A DNA stretch of 40,067 nt from an archaeon (GTDB lineage Archaea > B1Sed10-29 > WALL01 > JAGHAM01), in contig JAIOSL010000008.1 in the NCBI GenBank assembly GCA_021107635.1, positions 1 to 40,067 on the forward strand, given 5' to 3'. This document shows, one piece after another, positions 32,849 to 40,067 of this stretch. How positions within the stretch are numbered: position 1 is the stretch's first letter; each line of letters starts with the position of its first letter. The notes beneath the pieces were generated by a model that did no database searches, was not told where the DNA came from, and saw nothing but the letters and a program-made list of their open reading frames with translations. A program made the position numbers and the translations under genes.

Positions 32849-34151
32849 AGTAATCTTCTCCTTTTCTCTTATTCCAAAAAACAAGACCAACTAACACCAA
32901 GACTAAAATAATTACAATAATCCCCATTGGCGAGCCTATGAACTCTTGTAGTACTTCAATTAACGTTTTTTGTTCAGGGTTCGGGCCATTTTCACATTGA
33001 ACATTCTCTAATTTTGAAAGTCTCTCATTTGCTTCTTCAGCAAAACCTTTTACGTTCAAATAGTGGTCTTCTGCTGTATCATAATCCAATCTCTCGTAAG
33101 CGTCATTTCCTTCGTCCCAATGATTGATAGCTTTTTCATATCTATCCTTAAGAGTATCTAAATTTCTTTTGTCTTGATCTCCAATAGTGCAAGAAGAAAG
33201 CCTGGAAATAACTGAAGGCGCTTTCTCCAGAAGTGGTTCTAGTTCTTCTGCTGCTGCTTCCTGATAATCTAAAATACTTTTTTCTGTTTGGATTTCCCTG
33301 TACCTAGAATATAACGCAGCCATGTGTTCTGAAATAGTCTTGTTCGAAAGCTGGACACCTAAAAAAGTAGTTTTCCATTCGTTGGCAGTAGAATTTAATC
33401 CAGGTAAAGAACCTGTGTTGAGCAGACCAAGACTACTAGAAAAGTCTTCTACAGTATTAATCATTTTACTATCGTTAGATTCTTCAATGAATGCATCTGC
33501 AGCCTTTTGAAAGTCAACTTCTGCATTATCATATGCTCTTCCATTAGTAGCAATCATACCCATTTGGTTCAAAAGATCTTCAAAAGTGTCAATCCAGTCA
33601 TCAACATCTTTAGAAGTGCTAGATGAGCTATCTAGCGCAGCTTCAATAGTTTCCAAACTTTCTATCTTTGTTTTAGTACCACTTATGCTTGCTTTCAAAT
33701 CACACGTTTCATACAAAAGCGTGTTAGCATCTGCCTTCAGTTCTTCAGGAAGTTTTTCTTTGTTTGTTTCAATGAACCTCTCATGATTCTCTACATCACT
33801 CACCAAGCCAATAAGCGCAAGCTTTTGTTTTGTTGGATACTTTTCAAGAGTCTTTTGTGTTTTCATTTGTTGTATTATCCAGTGAATTCGATAGGCTCCT
33901 TTTATCGTTTCTTCTTCATCTGTCAAAATTTTTCCATTTGAGTATGCTACTGGAATCCACACGTCATCAAATTCAACAACCCAATACTTCTGATCAAGTT
34001 CAACCGGATAAGCCGGATTACTTTGAGGTTGAGTAACCAAATCAGGATATTTGAGCTTAGCAAGTGACGCTGCTTTGTTCCAAGTAATATTGCCTTCATC
34101 TGCAATAGCTAGACTTAGCAGCAAAAGCAAAAGCAGAGCAATTTTTTTCAT
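32805..34151 (-). CDS. Exported helical protein with PepSY-like N-terminus and C-terminal anchor
   Basis: A 448-aa protein. The signal peptide is MKKIALLLLLLLSLAIA. The next 75 residues look PepSY-like (ITWNKAASLAKLKYPDLV, YWVVEFDDVWIPVAYSNGKIL). A long helical region of about 270 residues then includes a TPR-like pair, NHWDEGNDAYERLDYDTAEDHY. A membrane helix (GIIVIILVLVLVGLVFW) and an acidic, tyrosine-rich tail (DYYDEYENYPTSLPDY) end the chain. ATG 34151 is leaderless relative to the TATA near 34172-34181; ATG 34160 is the alternative. Family not recognised. Confidence 0.78.
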   Translation of the reverse strand: MKKIALLLLLLLSLAIADEGNITWNKAASLAKLKYPDLVTQPQSNPAYPVELDQKYWVVEFDDVWIPVAYSNGKILTDEEETIKGAYRIHWIIQQMKTQKTLEKYPTKQKLALIGLVSDVENHERFIETNKEKLPEELKADANTLLYETCDLKASISGTKTKIESLETIEAALDSSSSTSKDVDDWIDTFEDLLNQMGMIATNGRAYDNAEVDFQKAADAFIEESNDSKMINTVEDFSSSLGLLNTGSLPGLNSTANEWKTTFLGVQLSNKTISEHMAALYSRYREIQTEKSILDYQEAAAEELEPLLEKAPSVISRLSSCTIGDQDKRNLDTLKDRYEKAINHWDEGNDAYERLDYDTAEDHYLNVKGFAEEANERLSKLENVQCENGPNPEQKTLIEVLQEFIGSPMGIIVIILVLVLVGLVFWNKRKGEDYYDEYENYPTSLPDY

Positions 34152-34169
34152 CAAAAACATTTAACGAGA

Positions 34170-34181
34170 GTTAATATAAAA
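34170..34181. promoter_or_regulatory. Shared AT box between exported-protein gene (-) and trmJ (+)
   Basis: GTTAATATAAAA reads as TTTTATATTAAC on the other strand. It is about 25 nt from the minus-strand ATG at 34151 and about 30 nt from the plus-strand ATG at 34206. One box could serve two divergent, nearly leaderless transcripts. Confidence 0.45.
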
Positions 34182-34205
34182 AACCGATGGCTTCATAAGC
34201 TCTGC

Positions 34206-34889
34206 ATGCACAGAGTAGTGTTTGTAGAACCAGAAACACCTGGAAATATAGGGGCTTTAGCAAGAACAATGGCTAATTTTGGCTTGAAAGAGCTTGTTCT
34301 AGTCAATCCATGTGAAATTGATGAAAAAGCAAAGGCCAGGGCAGTAGGTGCTTTGCCCATTCTAGAAAATGCTCAGATCATGGCATTTAACAAAGCAATA
34401 CACGGATTTGATGCAGTAATTGGAACTACTGCTAGAGTATACTCAGATTATAATACTACTAGAGCATTTGTAACTCCAAGAGAACTCTCCAAACAGTTCA
34501 AAAAAACAAAGGGAAATTACTGCTTTGTACTAGGACGCGAATCTAGTGGCCTAAAGAACAATGAGCTACGAAAATGTGACATTTCTGTACATATACCCTG
34601 TTCACCCGGGTATCGAGCATTAAATATTACACATGCAGCGGCAATCCTATTTTATGAACTTTTTTCAGAAAAAGAAAATAAAAGTCGAACAAGCACTCAA
34701 CGTCAAAAACAAGACATGCTCACGCTTTTTGAAAAACTTGCTCTTTCTGTTGATATGCGAAATCCTAAAAATGCAGTAAAACAATTCAATAGTGTCATTT
34801 CTAGAGCTTTTGTATCTGGAAGTGAAGCTCAAGGAATAAGCGGTGTTTTGAGCAGGGCTTATGACCGCATGGAAAAAAGAAACGTTTAA
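34206..34889 (+). CDS. trmJ: TrmJ-like tRNA 2'-O-methyltransferase (SPOUT)
   Basis: A 227-aa trefoil-knot methyltransferase. The three SPOUT motifs are visible: PGNIGALARTMANFG (motif 1), VLGRESSGL (motif 2) and ALNITHAAAILFYELF (motif 3). The TrmJ family methylates the 2'-OH of residue 32 in the tRNA anticodon loop. The C-terminal 70 residues are a helical extension typical of TrmJ (QDMLTLFEKLALSVDMRNPKNAVKQFNSVISRA). The start is near-leaderless from a shared TATA box. Confidence 0.92.
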   Translation: MHRVVFVEPETPGNIGALARTMANFGLKELVLVNPCEIDEKAKARAVGALPILENAQIMAFNKAIHGFDAVIGTTARVYSDYNTTRAFVTPRELSKQFKKTKGNYCFVLGRESSGLKNNELRKCDISVHIPCSPGYRALNITHAAAILFYELFSEKENKSRTSTQRQKQDMLTLFEKLALSVDMRNPKNAVKQFNSVISRAFVSGSEAQGISGVLSRAYDRMEKRNV

Positions 34890-34892
34890 ATA
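34885..34892 (+). promoter_or_regulatory. TATA box of the coiled-coil protein gene
   Basis: TTTAAATA at 34885-34892 overlaps the trmJ stop and is centred about 26 nt before the ATG at 34915, fitting a leaderless transcript. Confidence 0.55.
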
Positions 34893-34914
34893 TCCTCTCC
34901 TCGAATAACACAGT

Positions 34915-37575
34915 ATGCCCGAATCTCAAATAACTCCAGAACAGATTACCCTCAAGCTGGTTGAAGGACTTAAAATTTTGAAAGAAGAACTGAAAGCATG
35001 GCGAGCTGAAAGCAGAAGAAACGAAGAAAAAATAATAGAAATCGAAGCAAAACTTGATGAAGTCCTCAGTAAAGGGTGTGGTTCTGGCATAATGCCTGCT
35101 GAAATACAAGGACTTGAAGAAAAGGCAGCTAGGCTTTCTCAGCAGTATGTTCAAATTCAAACAGAAATGAAAAACATCATCGAATTCAACAAGAAAGTAA
35201 ATGCTTTGAAAAGAATGCTTGATGAACTAGGAGAAAAAAGCGAAGTAAGTGATGATGATTTAAACACTAAAATTGACACTCTCGAAAAAACCGTGCTCTC
35301 CATGAGTGAAAAAATAGTTGAAGTAGGCAAAATTAAATCCAGTATTTCTGATATTAAAGGTTCATCCTCTCCAGAAATAGAAGCAAAACTTTCTAGTCTA
35401 CGGTTAATGCTTGAAGAAATAGGCGATGGACTCTCTCAACTGAACCGTTTGAAAATGCAGTTAGATAAAGTAGAATCTGAAACCCAAAGAAACATGACAG
35501 AGATGACTGAAATACGTGACAGACTAGAACAAGTAGGAATGGGAGAATTTGATGCAGGACCACCAGAAGGTGTTCAGGAACTACGTGATAGAATAGATGA
35601 ACTTTCAGATAGAATGGGCAAGGGATTTGCTGCAGGATCCGAAGAAGAGTTCATGAAAAAAGTTAAGTCAGAAATGAACAAATGGCTTGAAGATACAAAA
35701 GAAAATTCTAAAGCACTTGAACAGTTCAAAAAAGATATAAAACAAGTAGAAGCAAAAGCAGGCGAGACCAAGCAACTCAAAGAACACTTAAATAAAATAA
35801 ACAAAGACATTGAAGTATTACAAAAAAAGAATGTTAAAATGGATGGTCTTGCTAACGTCTTGACAAAGCACGGAGACGAAATTGATCAAGTTTATTCATT
35901 CATAGGAAAAGAAAAACTAGACATCGAAAACTTGGAAGCATCACTAAAAGAAACGCACAACAAGCTATCTAATCGGGAAAAAGAAAGTGCTTTACGCTTA
36001 ACTCAGATAGAAAAAATGAAAGAAATGTTAAAAGTACTGAAAGCAAAAGATGATTTGTCAGACAAAGATCGTAAGAGACTAGAAGACAAAATGCAACTTT
36101 TTGCTAAAGAAATCGGTAAGGTTCATGAATTAGGTGAAATGGGTCCAAAATACTTTACAGACATAAAAACTGACTTAGATGCTTGGCATAACGAAACAAA
36201 ACATAACCAGCAAAAGCTAGTAGAAATGAGAAACAAAATTGGAAACCTCAATCAAAAAATTGAACAAGCGGTTAAACTAAAAGTAGAAGTAAGTAAGCTA
36301 GGAGAAGGCCTTTCAACAATAGTAAATGACACAGCTCAAAACTTCTCAGAACTCAAGAAAGCAATTCTCATGCATGGAGAAGAATTTGAAAGCCTTTACT
36401 CACTAATAGGTAAAGAAGAACTAGACATAGAAAAAATGGGCATGCGACTGACTGACTTCAGGAAAAAACTTGCTGAATGGCGATTACTTAACGATGAAAG
36501 CATAAAGCAAAGTAAATATCTTCAATCCAAACTTGATGACTTGCGAGGCAAAGTAAGCGGAAAGAAAGGATTACCCATAGTAATAAATGAGTTGGAAGAA
36601 GTTACAAAAGAGATTGAACTCTTGAAAATGGAAGAACAACGCATGGACAAAATGGAAGTAGAACTTGAAGAACTACGCAAGAAAATTGTCCAAATCCAAG
36701 GAATGAAAACAGAAGTAAAAGACTTAGAAAATACTCTAGCAACAATCGCAGATAACATGAAAAGCTTCCAGGAACTACGCAAAGACTTATCCAGACATGC
36801 AGATGAGCTTTTAGCAATTCATGCAGCAGTAGGCAAAAAAGACATAGAAATAAAGCGTTTGGATGCTACTGTAAGCGGTTTCCATTCCAAGCTTAAAGAT
36901 TGGGAAAAAGCAACATATCATGCAACCAAGCAAACTCAAGTAGTAGCACAAAAACTAGAACGTCTTTCACATCGCTTGACTGGAAAAGAAGGCATCCCAA
37001 AGCTTTCCAGAGAATTATATGACTTAACAAAAGAGATTAAGCTATTGGAAAGAGAATACATTTCTCTTGACAAGAAACAAAAAGACATGCTACTCTTTGA
37101 TGATAAAATTGAGCACACAGTACAAAAAGCACTCAGAGATAAAATCACTAAAAAAGAACTGGAAGACGAATTTAACAAGATACAAAGCATAAAAAAGAAA
37201 ACATTTCCTTTCAGTTCAATCAAAGAAGGAACAAAAGAAGCAGCACGTTTGACCTCAGGAAAACAATCACCAAACATTAAATCAAAACTAACTCAGTTCC
37301 TAAACAAACTAGAAAAAGCATCAAAACAAGACAAAGATCTGGTTTGGGAAGAATACGAGAAAAAAATACTCAAATCTATTGACAGTACACTAAGGAAAGA
37401 AAAAACGAGAATAAAAAAAGCCAGGTTATCCGGCAAAGACGTTTCCAAACAAAATCTCATCTATGCTAAAGCAGAAATGCGTTTTGTTACATTAGAAAAC
37501 GCGTTTTCTTCTAGAGACCTAAAGAAAGTAGCAGCACTCATCGGAAAAATAGCAGAGCTGAAAGCCCATCTATAA
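34915..37575 (+). CDS. Large cytoplasmic coiled-coil repeat protein (886 aa)
   Basis: An 886-aa protein of unknown family, charged and almost wholly helical, with no signal peptide, no membrane helix and no Walker A motif. It is therefore not an SMC/Rad50 ATPase. A repeated module is visible: HGDEIDQVYSFIGKEKLDIE at 319, HGEEFESLYSLIGKEELDIE at 487 and HADELLAIHAAVGKKDIEIK at 628. These are spaced about 168 and 141 residues apart. A Trp-containing helix recurs ahead of it (LKAWRAESRRN at 26, MNKWLEDTKEN at 254, LDAWHNETKHN at 421). The last 120 residues look globular and basic. A structural or chromosome/cytoskeleton-like role is inference. Confidence 0.85.
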   Translation: MPESQITPEQITLKLVEGLKILKEELKAWRAESRRNEEKIIEIEAKLDEVLSKGCGSGIMPAEIQGLEEKAARLSQQYVQIQTEMKNIIEFNKKVNALKRMLDELGEKSEVSDDDLNTKIDTLEKTVLSMSEKIVEVGKIKSSISDIKGSSSPEIEAKLSSLRLMLEEIGDGLSQLNRLKMQLDKVESETQRNMTEMTEIRDRLEQVGMGEFDAGPPEGVQELRDRIDELSDRMGKGFAAGSEEEFMKKVKSEMNKWLEDTKENSKALEQFKKDIKQVEAKAGETKQLKEHLNKINKDIEVLQKKNVKMDGLANVLTKHGDEIDQVYSFIGKEKLDIENLEASLKETHNKLSNREKESALRLTQIEKMKEMLKVLKAKDDLSDKDRKRLEDKMQLFAKEIGKVHELGEMGPKYFTDIKTDLDAWHNETKHNQQKLVEMRNKIGNLNQKIEQAVKLKVEVSKLGEGLSTIVNDTAQNFSELKKAILMHGEEFESLYSLIGKEELDIEKMGMRLTDFRKKLAEWRLLNDESIKQSKYLQSKLDDLRGKVSGKKGLPIVINELEEVTKEIELLKMEEQRMDKMEVELEELRKKIVQIQGMKTEVKDLENTLATIADNMKSFQELRKDLSRHADELLAIHAAVGKKDIEIKRLDATVSGFHSKLKDWEKATYHATKQTQVVAQKLERLSHRLTGKEGIPKLSRELYDLTKEIKLLEREYISLDKKQKDMLLFDDKIEHTVQKALRDKITKKELEDEFNKIQSIKKKTFPFSSIKEGTKEAARLTSGKQSPNIKSKLTQFLNKLEKASKQDKDLVWEEYEKKILKSIDSTLRKEKTRIKKARLSGKDVSKQNLIYAKAEMRFVTLENAFSSRDLKKVAALIGKIAELKAHL

Positions 37576-38472
37576 GACTTTCAGCAAACTAATTTCACTA
37601 TTTTCCAATTCAAGTAAATGGTCAAAGCGTTGTTTTGCATGTTTTTCAATCTTTTTGATATCTTCTTCTTTAAGATGCTTGAACCTTCTCTGGCCACGTA
37701 GATATTCTTCAGCAGGCTTGAGTTCAGACGGTTTAGTGTTGAGTTTTAATTTTCCTTCCTCAATCTCATATAATGCCCACAAACCTGTTTCTACAGCAGC
37801 TTTAGCATACTTGATTGTTTTAGCTCCATCGCAACCCCATCCTACTGGGCAAGGACAGTGCACATGAAGATATTTTGGTCCTTTGATTGATAGAGCTTTC
37901 TTAATCTTTGCTTGGAAATCTTCTGGATATGCAATGCTTGCTGTAGCAACGTACTTCAATCCATGTGCAACAGCTATGAAAGGCACGTTTTTCTTCCATT
38001 CTTGTTTGCCGGCGATTTCAGTTCCTGCTGGAGATGTAGTAGTTGCAGCACCAAAAGGTGTTGCTCCGCTTCTTTGCACTCCAGTATTCATATATGCTTC
38101 ATTGTCGTAGCATAAGAAGAGCACATCATGTCCTCTTTCCATTGCACCGCTTAATGCTCTAAAGCCTATATCAACCATTCCTCCGTCTCCTGCTAGTGCG
38201 ATGACTTTAACATCGTCTTTTCCTTGCTTGATAAGAGCTTCTTTGACTCCAGATGCAACAGAAGAAACATTTTCAAAAAGTACGTGAATCCATGGCACTT
38301 TCCAGGATGTTTCCGGGTATGCAGTGGATGTTACTTCCATACAGCCAGTTGCTTCACAAATAACAACGTTTTTGCCTGTTGCTCTAAGCATTTGTCGTAT
38401 TGCTATTGCTGGTCCACATCCTGCACAAGTACGATGTCCAGGAGCCAAAAGTTCATTTTCTGGTTCATTCAT
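37570..38472 (-). CDS. porB: Pyruvate:ferredoxin oxidoreductase beta subunit (cluster 2)
   Basis: A 300-aa TPP and 4Fe-4S subunit. Cluster ligands are CAGC in HRTCAGCGPA, ATGCM and CPCPVGWGC. The TPP motif AGDGGMVDIGFRALSGAMERG is followed by CYDNEAYMNTGVQRSGATPFG, the canonical archaeal POR form. ATG 38472 follows GAGGTGATCC, a perfect archaeal Shine-Dalgarno sequence inside porA; the track start at 38505 has no support. The stop overlaps the convergent coiled-coil gene by 6 bases. Confidence 0.96.
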   Translation of the reverse strand: MNEPENELLAPGHRTCAGCGPAIAIRQMLRATGKNVVICEATGCMEVTSTAYPETSWKVPWIHVLFENVSSVASGVKEALIKQGKDDVKVIALAGDGGMVDIGFRALSGAMERGHDVLFLCYDNEAYMNTGVQRSGATPFGAATTTSPAGTEIAGKQEWKKNVPFIAVAHGLKYVATASIAYPEDFQAKIKKALSIKGPKYLHVHCPCPVGWGCDGAKTIKYAKAAVETGLWALYEIEEGKLKLNTKPSELKPAEEYLRGQRRFKHLKEEDIKKIEKHAKQRFDHLLELENSEISLLKVL

Positions 38473-39613
38473 TTGGATCACCTCTAAGGAACTCAATTTT
38501 ATCATTTTGGTCTTTCATTCTGTCAACAAAATTACTGATATTCTTTTTTGTTGTGTCAATGCCGCCTAAACCACCAACCACGTTATTGATTCTGACATTT
38601 TTCCCAGCCAAGATGCTTTTTATTTCATGGTATAGTGCGCCACTTGCCATTCCTAGAGCAACATCCTTTTCGAATACTATGATGTTTTCTTTTCCTTCCA
38701 GTGCTTTCACAAGTTCTTCTTTTGGGAATGGTCGATAGCATCGTATCCGAACAAGTCCGATGTCATCGCGTTCGTCCACAACTTCTTTTATTGTGCCACA
38801 AACTGAACCCATAGCCACTATCACTGTTGGTTTATCACTCTTGTATTCTTCAATGATACCATCACCATACGCTCTTCCGAATTTTTCAGCGAATTCGTTA
38901 TGAACTTTTTTGACCACTGTTTTTGAGTTCATTATCGCATCGCTTAATTCTTTTCGCATTGCTGCATATGGCTTTGGATATGCAAATGGTCCTTGTGTTA
39001 TTGGTTTGTTAGGATCAAGAAATGCATGTTTTGGTGTGTATGGTGGCAAGAATGCATCAACTTCGTTCTGTTCTGGAACTTCTAGTGGTTCATATGTATG
39101 GCTTAGCACGAATCCATCCATGCATACAAATACTGGGAGCAATACTCCGGCATCTTCTGCGATTTTGTATGCTTGTATTGTTGTATCAAGTGCTTCCTGG
39201 TTAGTTTCGCAGTAAATCTGCAGCCATCCTGAGTCACGTTCAGCGAAAGTGTCTTGATGATCATTCCAAATGTTGATTGGTGCAGAAATTGTGCGGTTGA
39301 CTATTACAGTTACTATTGGCAATCGCATTCCTGCTGCTGCATAGACTACTTCAGTCATCAAAAGAAGTCCTTGAGAGGAAGTTGCTGTGAATGCACGAGA
39401 TCCTGCTGCAGAAACGCCTACACAAGCACTCATTGCAGAAAATTCTGATTCTACTGTGATGAATTTTGTATCCATTTTTCCATCTGCAATTAATTGTGCT
39501 AGTCCTTCAGGGATGTGTGTTGAAGGTGTAATCGGATACATTGCTAGTACATCTGGTTTGCATAGTTTGACTGCGTGAGCAACGCCATGAGATCCTTCCA
39601 TTACTTCACTCAT
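38465..39613 (-). CDS. porA: Pyruvate:ferredoxin oxidoreductase alpha subunit (cluster 2)
   Basis: A 382-aa alpha subunit with the canonical signatures MYPITPSTHIPEGLAQLI, VESEFSAMSACVG, GSRAFTATSSQGL, WNDHQDTFAERDSGWLQ and RCYRPFPKEEL. The intact RDSGW and PITPST favour pyruvate as substrate. The enzyme oxidises pyruvate with CoA to acetyl-CoA, CO2 and reduced ferredoxin. It overlaps porD by 4 bases and porB by 8. Confidence 0.96.
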   Translation of the reverse strand: MSEVMEGSHGVAHAVKLCKPDVLAMYPITPSTHIPEGLAQLIADGKMDTKFITVESEFSAMSACVGVSAAGSRAFTATSSQGLLLMTEVVYAAAGMRLPIVTVIVNRTISAPINIWNDHQDTFAERDSGWLQIYCETNQEALDTTIQAYKIAEDAGVLLPVFVCMDGFVLSHTYEPLEVPEQNEVDAFLPPYTPKHAFLDPNKPITQGPFAYPKPYAAMRKELSDAIMNSKTVVKKVHNEFAEKFGRAYGDGIIEEYKSDKPTVIVAMGSVCGTIKEVVDERDDIGLVRIRCYRPFPKEELVKALEGKENIIVFEKDVALGMASGALYHEIKSILAGKNVRINNVVGGLGGIDTTKKNISNFVDRMKDQNDKIEFLRGDPNE

Positions 39614-39870
39614 TTTTTCTCAACCTCCATTGTAATAGCTTTGAAAGGACATTCTTCAGCACAGATTCCGCAACCTTTACAATAATCCATGTTTGCTTTT
39701 GCGCCTTGTTCATTTATGCTGATGATTCCTTCCGGGCAAAATTTTTGACAAATGCCACATCGCTTGCATTTTTCATTGTCAAAAATAGGTTTGAATGTTC
39801 TCCAGTCTCCTGTTTTAGTTTTTGCTGAGCTTCCTGGTTCGTATATGATTCCCCCAATAGTAGTTTCCAT
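39610..39870 (-). CDS. porD: Pyruvate:ferredoxin oxidoreductase delta subunit (cluster 2)
   Basis: An 86-aa ferredoxin-type subunit with two full cluster motifs, CKRCGICQKFCP and CKGCGICAEECP. WRTFKPIFDNEKC in the N-terminal extension is typical of PorD. The track start is GTG 39879; ATG 39870 follows AAGTGATT with better spacing and gives METTIGGIIYEPG. It overlaps porA by 4 bases (ATGA). Confidence 0.95.
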   Translation of the reverse strand: METTIGGIIYEPGSSAKTKTGDWRTFKPIFDNEKCKRCGICQKFCPEGIISINEQGAKANMDYCKGCGICAEECPFKAITMEVEKK

Positions 39871-39875
39871 TATAA

Positions 39876-40067
39876 TCACTTTGTTTCCTCATATGTACGT
39901 TTGATTGCACTTGCATTCTTTTCTCCTATAGATCCGGGATAGCGTTCTTTTATGGTTTCTACAACACTATCAATGTTTACTATGCCAGTGGCTTTCACGA
40001 GCGCGCCTAGCATTGGAGTGTTAACGAAAGGTTTTCCAATTTCTTCTAGGGCTATCTTGGTTGCATA
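39876..40067 (-). CDS. porG: Pyruvate:ferredoxin oxidoreductase gamma subunit (cluster 2), partial at window end
   Basis: Not in the ORF track. The minus strand is open from the window edge to TGA at 39876-39878, giving the last 63 residues: ATKIALEEIGKPFVNTPMLG, ALVKATGIVNIDSVVETIKE and a terminal RTYEETK. This is the C-terminal part of the gamma subunit, matching the other PorG of this window (KHLGKPMYNTAMLGAFA). The start lies beyond the window. It is the most upstream visible gene of the second POR operon. Confidence 0.9.
   Translation of the reverse strand, partial: YATKIALEEIGKPFVNTPMLGALVKATGIVNIDSVVETIKERYPGSIGEKNASAIKRTYEETK

Noticed and set aside
34915-37575. Coiled-coil protein as SMC or Rad50 partner for the Mre11-like protein
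   Set aside because: No Walker A/B or signature motif at either end, and the gene is 24 kb from the Mre11-like gene.
37570-40067. Second POR cluster as an assembly duplication of the first
   Set aside because: The two clusters differ clearly in active-site motifs, length, gene order partners and nucleotide sequence, so they are separate paralogues.
1-40067. CRISPR arrays, defence islands, prophage or transposons
   Set aside because: No regularly spaced repeats, no cas, restriction, toxin-antitoxin, integrase or transposase genes were seen; the content is almost all housekeeping, metabolic and envelope genes.
1-40067. tRNA or rRNA genes
   Set aside because: Intergenic gaps are nearly all below 120 bases and none shows a tRNA cloverleaf with a T-arm TTC motif or an rRNA segment.

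Overview
The window is archaeal. It carries an archaeal RNA-processing and proteasome superoperon (L15e, Rpp30, Pop5, PsmA, SBDS, Rrp4/Rrp41/Rrp42, L37Ae, RpoP, Brix, Pcc1, prefoldin beta). It also has diphthamide synthase Dph2, Nmd3, an archaeal HMG-CoA synthase/thiolase/DUF35 set, an ADP-forming acetyl-CoA synthetase split into two subunits, and two four-subunit 2-oxoacid:ferredoxin oxidoreductases. TATA-like boxes (often TTTAAATA) lie about 25 nt upstream of many operon-leading genes, which look leaderless. Internal operon genes have GAGGTG-type ribosome binding sites. The DNA is AT-rich, genes are tightly packed, and I see no rRNA, tRNA, CRISPR array or insertion sequence. A DPANN-type (for example Woesearchaeota-like) or early euryarchaeal lineage fits the gene content, but I cannot fix the lineage from sequence alone.

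Layout. (1) 1-8881, plus strand: dph2, then the superoperon, ending in a DHH phosphoesterase. It contains two genes missed by the ORF track: rpoP (42 aa) and a 46-aa membrane protein wedged between rpp30 and pop5. (2) 8878-11079: an orphan basic protein, a stand-alone Mre11-like phosphoesterase and a small membrane protein. (3) 11119-16630, minus strand: one operon acdB-porG-porD-porA-porB-flavoprotein-acdA, which reads as 2-oxoacid to acyl-CoA to acid plus ATP. (4) 16724-24530, plus strand: DUF763, pyruvate phosphate dikinase, PLP synthase pdxST, a beta-CASP RNase, Nmd3 and a pilin-like exported protein. (5) 24546-27950, minus strand: early mevalonate pathway genes plus an HTH regulator. (6) 28001-34889: membrane/exported proteins of unknown function mixed with TsaC, Mtq2-like methyltransferase, a DRG GTPase and TrmJ. 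(7) 34915-37575: an 886-aa coiled-coil repeat protein. (8) 37570-40067, minus strand: a second, canonical pyruvate:ferredoxin oxidoreductase (porB-porA-porD and a window-truncated porG).

Together: ribosome biogenesis, tRNA modification (Pcc1 and TsaC for t6A; RNase P for 5' ends), RNA decay and protein turnover occupy the left arm. Central carbon metabolism joins PPDK (pyruvate/PEP), two oxoacid oxidoreductases and ACD energy conservation, with acetyl-CoA feeding the mevalonate genes. The items most worth a second look are the small membrane protein coupled to pop5, the divergent oxoacid oxidoreductase inside the ACD operon, the CAATTG motifs at the HMG-CoA synthase promoter, the coiled-coil repeat protein and the overlapping pair of exported proteins. 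No stretch over 300 bases lacks a gene; the largest gaps are about 120 bases and are described as promoter/leader regions.
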